Shown: positions 29,196 through 40,064 of the stretch, in pieces
Layout of the letters: each line of letters begins with the position of its first letter
Numbering within the stretch: position 1 is the stretch's first letter
Assembly: GCA_023548195.1 (NCBI GenBank)
Contig: JAJHZJ010000013.1
Span: 3,109,001-3,173,000, forward strand
DNA length: 64,000 bases
From: Bettongia penicillata ogilbyi
Taxonomy: Eukaryota; Chordata; Mammalia; Diprotodontia; Potoroidae
Direction of reading: 5' to 3'
Notes under the pieces: model-generated
Told to the model about the DNA's origin: nothing
Database searches by the model: none
The model's input: only the letters and a program-made list of their open reading frames with translations
Made by a program: the position numbers and the translations under genes

Positions 29196-29760
29196 AGGGA
29201 CATAAAACCTAAATGTTTATAAAACATTTTTTACCGTTTTATCCCATTTGATCCTCACAACAACACTGTGAAGTAGGTGATATTAATCTGATTAATTATG
29301 CCCATTAATCTGAAGATTGAGTGGCAGGATAAGATAATAGAACTTTGGAACTGAATTGTGAGGTGGGAGACCCTGACCCAGGACCACCCAGCATGGCATG
29401 CCCTCATCACAGAAGGTGCTGTGTTCTCTGAGCAAAGCTATGAAATAGCTCAAAAGAAATGCAAGATGCTCATATTTAGAGAATCCACCCCAAATGGTAG
29501 CCTCTTGTGCCCATCCTGTGACAGAGCCTTCCAAGCTCATATTAGTTTGATCAGTCACTTGCACATACTGTAACTTTACTCTAGCATAGTGATATCATTT
29601 TGATCCTCCTTGAGAATGAAAGACAACAGCTAATCAACCCCAATTAGTCTGAGAAGGGTTAAATGACTTGGTCAAGGTCATAGCTAGTCAGTGTCTGATG
29701 CTGGATTCAAACTCAAGTCTTCCTTATTCCAAGTCAGAATGCGCCAAAGGGCTGATCTCA
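29196..29760 (-). mobile_element. MIR SINE split by an RTE-like LINE end
   Basis: Left part 29196-29316 ('ttatcccatttgatcctcac'), right part 29640-29760 ('ggttaaatgacttggtcaag'). 'cccattaatctgaaga' at the left and 'cccaattagtctgaga' at the right look like a decayed duplication. Confidence 0.6.
29317..29637 (+). mobile_element. RTE-like LINE 3' end with C-terminal zinc-knuckle coding region
   Basis: The frame at 29358-29573 reads 'WETLTQDHPAWHALI', then 'LLCPSCDRAFQAHISLISH', a CxxC...H-type finger at the protein's C-terminus, then a stop and the LINE's 3' tail ('gtgatatcattttgatcctc', 'tgagaatgaaagacaaca'). It is a 5'-truncated copy inserted in a MIR. Confidence 0.75.
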
Positions 29761-29889
29761 TGATTCTTCTTCTCCTACCTTGGTCATCATTTGTTGCAAT
29801 CTAGTATAAGAGGTTCCTTTCCTTCTACTAATGATTAAATTACACTGAACTAGCTATTATATGACCTAATTGTCAGATATTCAGCAAGC

Positions 29890-30023
29890 CTAAATAACTT
29901 TTTTAATATTTTATTTTTTAAATTTATTTTTATTTTTAAATTTTTATTTTATTATTTTTATATATTTAATAAATAAATTAAAAATAAATTTAATAATTAT
30001 TTAATAACTTATAAGTTATTAAA
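29890..30023. repeat. AT-only low-complexity block with 24-bp palindrome
   Basis: TTTTA/AAATT runs ending in a perfect 24-bp palindrome at 30000-30023 centred on ACTTATAAGT. Confidence 0.85.
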
Positions 30024-30428
30024 CTTGATATTGTATGATTTACCAATGGGTATTTGCTCTCTTATCTAAATGTATTATCTAGTTTCAACTGACATAAACT
30101 TTTTTTACTTCCTCTGATAGGAAACAAGAGGATAGTGTCCTCTCCTTAACTTTCCTCTGCCTAACCAGATAAAGTCATGTTTAGACAGACACAAATAAGG
30201 AAATGAATTGTTCCAAGTTGCATGAAGAATCAGAATGTCACTATGAAATGTAGTAAGAGCACATTTATTGTCTGGTAACTCAAAATTAAAATTTTAAGCA
30301 TCAACACTTGAAAATGTAGGCATTTAAGGTAGAAGTTTGTCTAAAAGAAATTATATGCTCCCCTACCTTCCTAGGGAATATTTTTAAAAAATTGTTCTAG
30401 ATTATTCAAGCTTGTCATTATAAACATC
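30024..30428. other. No feature recognised
   Basis: AT-rich intronic sequence. Confidence 0.3.
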
Positions 30429-30429
30429 A

Positions 30430-30630
30430 GAGACACAGTACAGTACTATGGAAAGGAACGACTTGGGAATTCAGAGGACCCAATTTCGGATTCTACCCCT
30501 ACCACTTATATGTGACCTTAGGCAAGACACTAGACTTCCCTGGACTTCAGTTTCTTCATTTATAAAATAAAGGGGTTGCACTAGACGACTTCTAAAGTGC
30601 CTTCCAGCTCTGAATCTATGATCCTATGAC
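30430..30630 (+). mobile_element. CORE-SINE with CR1/L3-type tail
   Basis: Full length: 'agtactatggaaaggaacga', 'cttcatttataaaataaagg', 'agtgccttccagctctgaat', 'ctatgatcctatgacc'. Confidence 0.8.
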
Positions 30631-31245
30631 CTTAGGAGAGATACAATAAATTCAAATAAGTGAGATATAGTACAAAAAAGACCAGGTTTTGGAGTCATTT
30701 GGGATCAAATGAAACAAGTTCCAGTGCTGATTTGCTTGCCGGCTTTTGGGATCATGAAAGAATTCCATGCTTATGGAAAGCTCAAATCAAATAATACCAT
30801 TTATATGAGGCCTTTTCTTTTCCATTTCAGCAGCAAGTAGTATCTATCCTTTTCCCCTGTAAATTACTTTATGTTTATTTTGGATATACTTCTATATCTA
30901 AGAGTGGGGTCAATTCAGTAAATCAATCAAATTATTCTACTCCACTTAAAATAAGTGATAAGAGGACCTGATCCCCAAATGAGGTGAGAACAAATCCAGT
31001 CAATCCATCAGTCAGTCAGTCAACCAATCAATCAATGTTAATTCCAACCAGTCATTCATTATTAAACCCTCTGGGCTACCAGGTGAGATTTAGGAAAGTC
31101 CAGAAAATGTACTGAATATTCTTGTTATCTCTGGATAGACTGTATAAGCCTCTTGACAGCAAGGAATATTTTCCATTTTTGTCTTTGTATTTTTAGAGCC
31201 TTTGCATTGTGGTAGGTGATTTAAAATTCTTATTGATGGATTATT
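30631..31245. other. Little recognised; L2-like tail near the end
   Basis: 31140-31245 ('cctcttgacagcaaggaata', 'gatttaaaattcttattgat') may be a diverged L2 3' end. A (CAGT/CAAT)n run lies at 31005-31035. Confidence 0.3.
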
Positions 31246-32095
31246 TGTAACAGCAATGGTATGAGTAGATGACTTGTTCTTGGTGTGCAGTTAGATTTCT
31301 GCATCTTTCGAATGGAAATATCTAATGCTTCCCATCTGGGGAATGTGGCATTCTTGTTAATTAACTTTGGTGATAGTGCGGGAGGGGGAGTAACCGAGGA
31401 CCATTTTAACTCTTTTTGCATATCTTTTTGAAATACAAATCCATTTTATTACCTTCATAAGCATGGAATTCTTTCATACTTTGAGGAACCTGGGAGATCA
31501 CTGATGTGGGTTCTCTTTCAAACAGGGCACATCTTACCTTCTCATCTCATTACTCTTTTCTGCATCATTCAGTTCACCCGGTGCTTTCCTCTGGTATGCC
31601 TTGATGTTGTGTGGAGATCAGTGGAATGTGGCGTACCATCCATCAGCTATCTTTCACTCTTGTTAGCCCTTACCCTTTTCTAGCACAACTCTGCTGATAT
31701 CTGCAAGCATACGATAAATTAAAATTAAACTAAACAGAATTCATCTGGGGGGTGATCATGAAAGGATCCTGCAGCGCTTGTAAGGCATCATTGTAATTCA
31801 GCTGAGTTGTAAATATGAGGAAATGCAGGGAGTTGGGGGCAAGTCACCAGCAACGCCAGGACATCCCTCTTGTGGGTGATTCACTTTTGTTTTAAAAACA
31901 AATTCTGACTACAACCTGTTTTCTTGCCTCTTGCATCTTTCTTCTAAAAGTGCAAGGGGGAAAATTCGAGGTACCTAGGGATCCTGTTTGATTCTGGGTG
32001 ACATTTAGGGAGTAATGTCATGTGATTGTTTGTAGCTCAGCATCCAATCTGTGTAGGCTTCCCATTTGAGAAAACTCAGTAGGAGAACTACTAAT
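31246..32095. other. Repeat-free block, candidate conserved non-coding sequence
   Basis: About 850 bp with no recognisable repeat, which is unusual here, and with homeobox-type motifs ('ttaattaacttt', 'gataaattaaaattaaac'). Regulatory function is only an inference. Confidence 0.3.
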
Positions 32096-32099
32096 TTTT

Positions 32100-32490
32100 T
32101 TTGTTTTAACATTTTTATTTAAAGTTTTGAGTTCTCAGATTCTATCCTTCCCTCCCCTCTCCCCTCCCTTAGACAGTAAACTATCAGATGTAGGTTATAC
32201 ATGTGCAGTTATTTTCAGCATTTTTCTATTAGTCATTTTGCACAAGAAGACTACAATAAAAAATGAAATAAAGTGAAAAACAGCATGATTCGGTCTGTAT
32301 TCACTCAGTATCAGTTCTTTCTCTGGAGGCAGCAGTGAACTTCATCGTTAGTCCTTTGAGATAGTCTTGGATCATTGTATTTCTAAGAATTGCTATCATT
32401 CACAGTTCTTCACTGAGCAGTTTTGCTATTACTGTGTGCAACATTCTATCAGACTAATGGCTTTTAGACTACTTTTGTAGCTCTGAGTGA
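32100..32490 (-). mobile_element. L1 LINE 3' end fragment
   Basis: 'tttctctggaggcagcagtg', 'gtcctttgagatagtcttgg' and 'gctattactgtgtgcaacat' match the L1 3' region at 12190-12340 and 36905-37060. Confidence 0.65.
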
Positions 32491-32834
32491 AACATATTCT
32501 TTGTTAGATCAGCACAAAAGAGCTGAGGACAGATTCGAGCAGCAGTGGGGTAAGGATTGGGACTCTGGGTAGTGGGAAAAGGGGAAAGAATGAGGATGGG
32601 TCATTCACTGCTGATTCATGACTCCAAAGTGTTGGAATAACTGCTTGAGGTCCAAGGACCACTGCAATTTTCCTCTGGATTTTTCCCTCACTGGTAGGCA
32701 GAGCAGGGCTACAAGATGGAAAACAGGGATAGGGGCTAGGATCTAGGATTTCATTGACATAGCAAAATCCCTCATGAGGAAATTTGCTCTATCAATCCAA
32801 AGTTAATACATTCTCTACAACTTAGAATTTTAGA
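32491..32834. other. No feature recognised
   Basis: No coding signal and no repeat that I can name. Confidence 0.3.
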
Positions 32835-33150
32835 ATGTTATCTGGGGTGCAGTCCAGTGGATAGAACCAGGATCAGAAACACCTGAGTTCAAAGTTAGCC
32901 TTAAAGCCATGCTAGCTGTGTGACTATGGGGAAGTCACTAGTAACCCCTGGTCACAAATCAAGTCACTCCTGGTCATTCCAAGTCACTAATAATCCCTGC
33001 TTGGTGTGCCTCAGTTTCCTCATCTATAAAATGGCAACAATAACAGCACCTACCTCCCAGAGCTGCTGCTGGGAGGATCAAATGAGATGTTTGTAAAATG
33101 CTTAGCATAGTACCTGGCACATACTAGGTGACATATACATGATTATTATT
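32835..33150 (+). mobile_element. MIR/CORE-SINE with internal duplication
   Basis: Head 'ccagtggatagaaccaggat', core 'ctagctgtgtgactatgggg', tail 'gctgggaggatcaaatgaga' and 'acctggcacatactaggtga'. Between core and 'cctcagtttcctcatctata' lies an extra ~60 bp of 'aagtcactnntaatccctg'-like units. Confidence 0.7.
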
Positions 33151-33222
33151 TTTATTTATTGTATTAATTTAAAATTATTTTAAATTTTATTTTTATTTTA
33201 TTATTTATCATTTTATTGTATG

Positions 33223-34693
33223 TCTTTTCTTTTTTCTTTTTATTTATTTATCTATTCATTCATTCATTCACTTATTAGTTTATTTATTTATTTAACTTTT
33301 TACATTCATTTTCACAAAATTTTGGGTTCCAAATTTTCTCCCCTTTTTATCCCATCCCCCACCCCAATACCCCAAGCAATCTAATTTTCTCTATCTCCAA
33401 TCTGCCCTCTCTTCTGTCATCCCTCCCTTCTCTTGTCTCCATCTTCTCTTTTCTCCTGTAGGGCCAGATGACTTTCTATTCCTCCTTAACTGTATGTCTT
33501 CTTTCTAGTTGCAACAACAATACTAAACAGTTGTTCCTAAAACTTTGAGTTCCAAATTCTCCCCATCCCTCCCTCCCCACCCATTCCCTTTGGGACGGCA
33601 GGCAATTCAATATAGGCCATATCTGTGTAGTTTTGCAAATGACTTCCCTGATAGTCATGTTGTGTAAGACTTACTGAATTACCCTCCATCCTAACCTGCC
33701 CCTCATTGTTTCTCTTCTGTCTTTTGATCCTGTCCCTCCCCAAGTGTTGACTTCAAATTGCTCCCTCCTCCCATTGCCCTCCCTTCCATCATCCCCCCCC
33801 TTGCTTATCTCCTTCTCCCCCACTTTCTTATACTGTAAGATAGGTTTTCATACCAAAATGAGTGTGCATTTTATTCCTTCCTTTAGTCAAATGTGATGAG
33901 GGTAAACTTCTTGTTTTTTTTTTCTCAGCTCTCCTCTTTTTCCCTCTACTAAAAGGTCTCCTACTTGCCTCTTAAATGACATATAGTTACCCCCTTCCCT
34001 TTCCCTCTCTTTCCTCCCCCTACATTTCTCTCTCACCATTTACCTTAGTTTCTTTTAAGGTATGGTCCCATCCTATTCAGTTCAATCTGTGCTCTCTGTC
34101 TCTGTATGTGTGTGCATGTGTGTATGTGTGTGTGCATGTATGCATGTACATGTGTGTGTATGGATCCACCAACTACCCAGATACTGAAAAGTTTTAAGAG
34201 TTACAAATATTGTCTTTCCATATATGAATGTAAACAGTTCACTTCTGGTAAGTCTCTTATGACTTCTCTTTGCTGTTTACTTTTTCATGCTTCTTCTCAT
34301 TCTTTTGTTTGAAAGTCAAATTTTCTTTTCAGCTCTGGTCTTTTCATCAAGAATGATTGAAAGTCCTCTGTTTCATTGAAAGACCATACTTTCCCCTGAA
34401 GTATTATACTAAGTTTAGCTGGATAGGTGATTCTTGGTTTGAGTCCTAGTTCCTTTGACTTCTGGAATATCCTATTCCAGGCCCTTCGATCCCTTAATGT
34501 AGAAGCTGCTAGATCTTGGGTTATCCTGATTGTATTTCCACAGTACTGGAATTGTTTCTTTCTAGCTGCTTGTAAGATTTTTTCCTTGAGCTGGGAGTTC
34601 TGGAATTTGGCATTAAATATATGGGCTGTGGGTTCGGAGCTTGTAAACATGCCTCTTTCTACTCTGCCATCTTGGCTTCGCCTATCTTTTCTT
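33223..34693 (-). mobile_element. HAL1 retrotransposon with internal deletion
   Basis: The 3' UTR and ORF1 end (33290-34612) match 17890-19221 of the full HAL1. Directly next to it, 34613-34682 match only the 5' tip (20766-20836). About 1.54 kb, the rest of the 5' UTR and two thirds of ORF1, is missing at a clean junction. The short repeat 'tcttttctt' at 33223 and 34685 may be the target-site duplication, but it is low complexity. Confidence 0.85.
34297..34650 (-). pseudogene. HAL1 ORF1 remnant fused to a 5' UTR-derived start
   Basis: 117 codons. The first 13 (MFTSSEPTAHIFN) come from the 5' UTR tip; the next 104 equal ORF1 residues 264-367 with only four changes (for example RRVW to RRAW and GKIW to GKVW). 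The ORF1 coiled coil and most of the RRM are gone; the C-terminal domain is complete. The start ATG corresponds to ACG in the full-length copy, a CpG-type change. Whether it is translated is unknown. Confidence 0.75.
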
Positions 34694-34744
34694 ATAATTA
34701 AATATTTTATTTTAAGTATTTATATTTTTTATTTGTTTTTATTA

Positions 34745-34875
34745 TTTTTATTGAGAGGTTAAGTGACTTTGCCCACAGTCACATAGATATTATATGTCAG
34801 AAACAGGACTTGAACCCAGGTCTGGTTGATCTTGAAGCCTGCTCCTTTCTCACTAGGATATATGCTGCCTTTCAC
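34745..34875 (-). mobile_element. MIR fragment
   Basis: 'attgagaggttaagtgactt', 'ggacttgaacccaggtctgg' and 'atatatgctgcctttc'. Confidence 0.6.
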
Positions 34876-35114
34876 GAAATAGGCATCAGACTTTTTCTAT
34901 CTGGCTTTGAAATGCATCATATGGCAACTCCCTCTTCCCACAACCAAAAAGTTTCATCTCCTCAATTATGTTTTATTAACTAAAAATTTAATTGTTCATC
35001 CAGCCCTCAGGGGCTGATAGGGGAATCATAAAGAAGTTCTCAGAGACCAGGTGCTAAAAGAAACTCAGCTTAGGATGCACACACAGCCAGTTCTGCTGTA
35101 ACACTTGTTGCCAA

Positions 35115-35215
35115 TACTCTAATTTGTTCTCATATATATATCTATATATCTATATACACACACATATATCTATACATACATACATACATACATATATATA
35201 TACACACACACACAC
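35115..35215. repeat. (TA)n, (TACA)n and (CA)n compound microsatellite
   Basis: Alternating TATATC, CATA and CA tracts. Confidence 0.9.
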
Positions 35216-36310
35216 CACATAATCATTGCACCCTTGTGTGTGTGTATATGTTTTAGTCCTAAAATTGGTTTATACTCTTTTATCACATAATTGTCTCATG
35301 GTATAATTCTCTCCCTCATACTGCATAAAAGGTGAACAGAGCTGCAATGTATTCACCAGTGGCATGCAGATATCTCTCCCACGCTGCAGGCCTCGAGTCT
35401 AGACTTCTCAGCCCATGTGCATTATTAGTATTCAGTTTTAACATATATTCGTGAGTATTCCATGCATCCTAATCTTGCACCAAAGACAGTTTAGTAATAA
35501 ATGATTTTTAAGTAACACCAGTACAGTTTTTAAATTGTCACATCCCCAATTTTTTGCAAAATTTTTTTGACATAAAATCTGCAACGATTATGTGGTGAAA
35601 TGTGGTATTAGGGAACATTTTGAGCATAACTCAAATTTAGGTTTGCTTATGAGAAATTTCTTCTTGGAGAAACAGAGGACACAAATCACTTCACAGTGGC
35701 TCCCAAGTTGCCACCCTTCTGATGCCCACTACCACAAGCAAACTTCAGGTCTTCGTTAAGATAAGATGCCCTTTTTATTGTACATTTTCTGTTGCAATAA
35801 AAATTAAGAGTGGAGGAGGGCCAGTCTGCTCCCTTCTCACCCTCACCTTCTGTCTAGGACCCCTGACCCCAGCTGTGAAGTGGCAGCCTGTCCCTGCCCA
35901 TTTTGCCCCAGAGAATTTCTTTAGTGAGGACTCATGGAAACAGGCCAAATAGCAGCCTGAGGCTATAGATGCCACCACTATTTATTGTATTATTTATCTA
36001 TTTCCTGACAATTTAATCATTTTATTTAGTTCTTGAGTTTTTTAATGTGTCACTGATGAAGTTATGAGCATTGTGCTCCAGCCCTACTGTTGCCATGAGC
36101 CTTGTGGTTTTGATTGTGAGATTTTGCATAGGTCTGATGCATTTTGGGAGCATGTGCATAATCTACTTTTACCAGAAATGACTGTACTTATTGCTACAGA
36201 AAACTAGAATTGGAAACTTAAATTGGAGACTAAAAAGTCTCTAAAGTCATCTAAAATTAACTCCTTCAGCTTTATTTTTAGGTATGGTAATAAGGAGTGA
36301 TCACAGACCC
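35216..36310. other. No feature recognised
   Basis: Includes a 76-codon open frame at 35722-35952 that resembles nothing I know. Otherwise unique-looking. Confidence 0.3.
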
Positions 36311-36319
36311 ATGGACCTA

Positions 36320-36535
36320 AATCTTAGAAAGGACCTGAGAATCCATCTCTTTAAACAAGTCTTCTCATTTTTCAAAGAAGGAAACTGAGTCAGTGAAGTA
36401 TAGCGCATAGTGACCTGACTTTGGAGATAGAAAGTCTTGCACTCAAATCCTGACTCTGACCAGTGCTAGCTGTGTGGCCTTGGTAAGATGAGTCACTTAA
36501 CCTTTCAGTGCCGCAGGTTAACTTTGTTGTGGATG
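36320..36535 (+). mobile_element. SINE remnants: MIR-like fragment (minus), then CORE-SINE (plus)
   Basis: 36320-36390 looks like a minus-strand MIR piece ('tttcaaagaaggaaactgag'). 36390-36535 has 'gctagctgtgtggccttgg' and 'gatgagtcacttaacctttc' in plus order. Confidence 0.5.
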
Positions 36536-36649
36536 AGTTGCTGACATGCATCGGTTTCCACACTGGAAGTTTGATACTCTGATAAAAAAAGTCACCAAGA
36601 GGTTTTAACAATAATAACTCACATTTATATTGGTTTTGAAAGCATGCCC

Positions 36650-36880
36650 TTAATCAGTTAACTAACGTGAACCTACTGTGTGGGAAACATTGTGGTAAGA
36701 GCTAGGAGTACAAAAATAATGGGGAAACAGTCCCTACCCACAAGGGTTTACACTGTACTGGGGAAGACAGGAGCATACATAGTAGGATCAAAATGAATAC
36801 AAGGTATAATTTGGGAGGTAGCATGGGAGGAGCTGTGGGAAGCAAGAACTTTCCATATAGAAGGTGATTCTTGGGCTCAC
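36650..36880 (+). mobile_element. Unclassified 'aagcatttatta'-type repeat
   Basis: 'aacctactgtgtgggaaaca', 'gtccctacccacaagggttt' and 'atgggaggagctgtgggaag'. Confidence 0.45.
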
Positions 36881-36884
36881 GCTT

Positions 36885-37470
36885 TCTTTTTAAAGTATGC
36901 TTCATTCTGTATTCAGATGATAGCAATTCTTTTTCTGGGGAAGGATAGCATTTTTCATCCTTAGTCCATCGATTTGTCTTAGATCATTGTACTGCTGAAA
37001 ACAGCTAAGTCATTCACAGTTGATCATCTTAGAATATTGCTATTACTGTGTACAGTGTTCTCTTGGTTCTACTCATTTCACATTGCATCAGTTCATGTAG
37101 GTCTCTCCAGGTTTTTCTGAGAGCATCTAGCTCATCCTTTCTTATAGCACAATGATATTCCATCACAATCATATATCAGAATTTGTCGAGCCATTCTCCA
37201 ATTGGTGGACATTCCCTTAATTTCCAATTCTTTGCCCCCAGAAAAGACCTGCTATAAATATGTTTGTACACATAGTACCTTTTCCTTTTAGTTTTTATTT
37301 CTTTTGTTACTTCTTTTTTATTTCTTTTACAGACCTAGTAGTGGTCTTGCTACATCAAAGGGTATGCATGATTTTATAGACATTTAGACATAGTTCCAAA
37401 TTGCTGTACAAAATGACTGAATCATTCCATAACTCTATCAACATTGCATCAATGTCTGCTTGAGCTGTTT
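36885..37470 (-). mobile_element. L1 LINE 3' end fragment
   Basis: 'cattctccaattggtggaca', 'ttcttatagcacaatgatat' and 'tcatttcacattgcatcagt' align with 12350-12720. The ORF2 end is frameshifted beyond reading. Confidence 0.75.
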
Positions 37471-37544
37471 CTTAAAGGAAATCGCAAGAGAATAGAAGGA
37501 AAAAAGAAGAAAACCTTAGGCTACCCTCACAGTTAGTAGGCATG

Positions 37545-37740
37545 ATATAGAATGTTCCTTATAATAACCCTATAAAGAAGAGAATGCACTATAATTATCC
37601 CCATCTCAGAGGTAAATAAACTGAGGCTCAGAGAAATTAAGATATTTACCGAAGTTCATATAGCCAGTAAGTTATAGAGCCAGGATTTAAACTCATGTCT
37701 TTTGACTCTCAAGTCAAAAATTCCATTTACTATATACATT
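37545..37740 (-). mobile_element. MIR SINE
   Basis: 'tatccccatctcagaggtaa', 'actgaggctcagagaaatta' and 'gagccaggatttaaactcat'. Confidence 0.65.
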
Positions 37741-38445
37741 ATTACACATATACATTTCAATAAGTATGGGAACCAAGGTCACCTGACTGCCAAATCAGTG
37801 TTCTTACCATCTTTTGTCTCTCTGTCATGGTTAATGTGTACTCAGGTAACTAAGACATTGATTTGACATAGAGAAAAGGCTTCTACAAGCACCATGGTAT
37901 TGAAGGGTAGAGGACAATATACCATGCAACTTAGTGATACACATTCTTTGAATCTCCTAAATCAGATACTACAGTCATCATTTTGTAGCCTGATTCTAAG
38001 CCATTGACTCTGCATTGAGTGGTATCCTGACTCTCATGCAACTTTCTGAACTAACTGTAACTTGATTCTGCATAACGTGATTAAACAATAGGTTGCTTTT
38101 CTGACTAGATTTGATGACCTAAGTTAGGTCTTTCCTGGAAGGAAAATCACCTTCCTAATTGAAAGGAAAAGCCAAATGAGGCCCTAGGATATTAGGCAGA
38201 CCCTAATCTGGTAATACTTGGGCAGAGAAAAGAAAAATGGTTAATTGAATCAAATTAATACTCAGCCATTTACATCGCTTGGATTTGCACAGGAGTTGGG
38301 GGCGAGGGGGAGGAGGAGGTCGGGAGGAGACAATGGTACCCAGTATAGGAAATAGGGAAATGGTTTTGAAAAATATACCAAAGAACTATTACCCTTATAT
38401 GTCTGACTCAGCCAAATGACTGCACAGTCTTTCCAATTTAGTGGG
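37741..38445. other. No feature recognised
   Basis: Unique-looking sequence with a short G-rich stretch near 38295 ('gggggcgagggggagg'). Confidence 0.3.
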
Positions 38446-38449
38446 CTGA

Positions 38450-38630
38450 GTCACAGAACTTGAGATCAGAAGGGACCTTGGGGCATTTAGACCAACTTTC
38501 TTATTTTGTAGAGGAGGAAACTCAGGCCCAGAAGGGTAAAATGACTTGCCCATGGAGACATGGCTGGTGCATAATGGAGCTGGGACTCAGATCCAGGTCT
38601 CCTGGCTGCCAGGGCTCTCACTGAACCAGG
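38450..38630 (-). mobile_element. MIR-like SINE
   Basis: 'gatcagaagggaccttgggg', 'gaggaggaaactcaggccca', 'tgacttgcccatggagacat' and 'ggactcagatccaggtctcc'. Confidence 0.55.
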
Positions 38631-38639
38631 AATTGTGGG

Positions 38640-38862
38640 TGGAGGCTCTAAAGAGAGCATTTAGGCTAGGCTTGATTTCAGCCTAGCCTAAACATTCCTA
38701 ACCAGATGTCCAAAAGTGCAAAGGGTTGGCTCAAGATGTGGTTCATTCCCTCTCCTGGGAGGTCCTCAAGTATAGACTGGATGGCCACTTGTCAGATGTG
38801 TAAACCAGGGATTCTATGGGGCTCTGAGGTACTTTCCAGCTCCCAGGTTCTGTGATTCTGTG
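38640..38862 (+). mobile_element. CR1/L3 LINE 3' end
   Basis: 'gctcaagatgtggttcattc', 'gactggatggccacttgtca', 'ggtactttccagctcccagg' and the terminal 'tctgtgattctgtga'. Confidence 0.7.
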
Positions 38863-39079
38863 ACCATACTTTTCCATTCCTCCCTTTTCCAGCCTCTCTT
38901 TGCTTCTTTCTCATCCAGCTTCCTAGGTCTTTTGTTCATCATTCTCCTTAAGTTACAGAAGAGAAAGGAAATGGATAAGAGTAGAATTTTGAGAACTGAT
39001 GAGTATCAGATCATGGTCTCTACATTACCCTTTGTCTTTTCTCCCTACCACTTCAGATGCCTTCTCTCTGACCTTAAAT

Positions 39080-39120
39080 ATTCTCTCTCTCTCTCTCTCT
39101 CTCTCTCGTTCTCTCTCACT
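39080..39120 (+). repeat. (CT)n microsatellite
   Basis: About 30 bp of CT repeats. Confidence 0.9.
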
Positions 39121-39284
39121 CCCTATGTATATATGCACGCACATATAAATATATATAATAGACAAGTATCTATAATTCTTTAAATTTTAGTTTCTTTTTT
39201 TAATTAATAAGAATTTATTTTCTGTCATGTGCTCTCTTTCCCTGCATATGTAATATAAAATATTTTGTAAACATAATTGTTTGT

Positions 39285-39412
39285 GTATTGTCTCTCCCAT
39301 AGACTCCTTTAGGGCAGAGGCTATGTTTTTGCCTTTCTTTACACCATTGTGCCTGGCATATAATAAGCACTTCATAAACACATGTTGGTGAATTGAGTAA
39401 TTGATTTCTACT
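39285..39412 (+). mobile_element. L2 LINE 3' end
   Basis: 'gactcctttagggcagaggc', 'tgtgcctggcatataataag', 'catgttggtgaattgag'. Confidence 0.7.
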
Positions 39413-39470
39413 TCTCAAACACTTTCTTCCTAACACCTGAATGTTCCTTTTCCTACTTACCTCGTCCGTT

Positions 39471-39511
39471 CTCATGTATTCCACCTGAATACATGAGGTG
39501 GAATACATGAG
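39471..39511. repeat. Perfect hairpin, 16-bp stem and 9-nt loop
   Basis: CTCATGTATTCCACCT is followed after 'gaatacatg' by its exact reverse complement. Part of the right arm also forms a 14-bp tandem repeat with the loop. Confidence 0.9.
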
Positions 39512-39529
39512 GCTTTTCTTTAATCATCA

Positions 39530-39900
39530 ATGATTTCTCCATATCAGACATGGAGAACCACGGTGACATCCTTCAGGTACATTCTTAGGAAACTCGTTTT
39601 TTGTTCCATCATCGAAGTGTTTTCCTGATGTCTCATCATGGCACGATGGTGATGCCAGGCCCTCACATGCTATGCCAGTGGAACATGAGCTTGGGCATTT
39701 ATTATCAAAACTGACAAGGCTTCAGTTTTGGTCATAGAACTGGGTTATATATCTGTCAGAGAATCAGATGAGTGAAGGTCAGAGAGGCCCATCACGAGAA
39801 GAATGGTGACCAGTGAGGAATTCTTTGGCCACAGTAACTCATGAAGACTACCTAGTAAGGCTCAGAGAGTCTGTGAGAGTGAGTAGCAGCACCAACAAAA
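39530..39900. mobile_element. Probable unclassified marsupial interspersed repeat
   Basis: I recognise the general sequence ('tgccagtggaacatgagctt', 'gatgccaggccctcacatgc') as repetitive in marsupials but cannot name it. Confidence 0.35.
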
Positions 39901-40064
39901 TTACTAGGTTGTTTTTTTTTTTCTAAGAATTGAAAAAATATTTCTTCCTGTGACTCCTCTGCCCATCTTTGTATTAACCTGAATTCAGACCATTGCTACT
40001 AGTTCTTCCCAAAGTTGCCTTTGTCCTTAAAGCCTAGTGGCCTTTTGTTTTTGGAGCGGGTAGG

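Noticed and set aside
34610..34620. Splicing as the cause of the HAL1 deletion
   Set aside because: The left edge fits a GT donor, but the right edge is preceded by TG, with the nearest AG about 10 bp off; not accepted as a canonical splice, left open in the findings.
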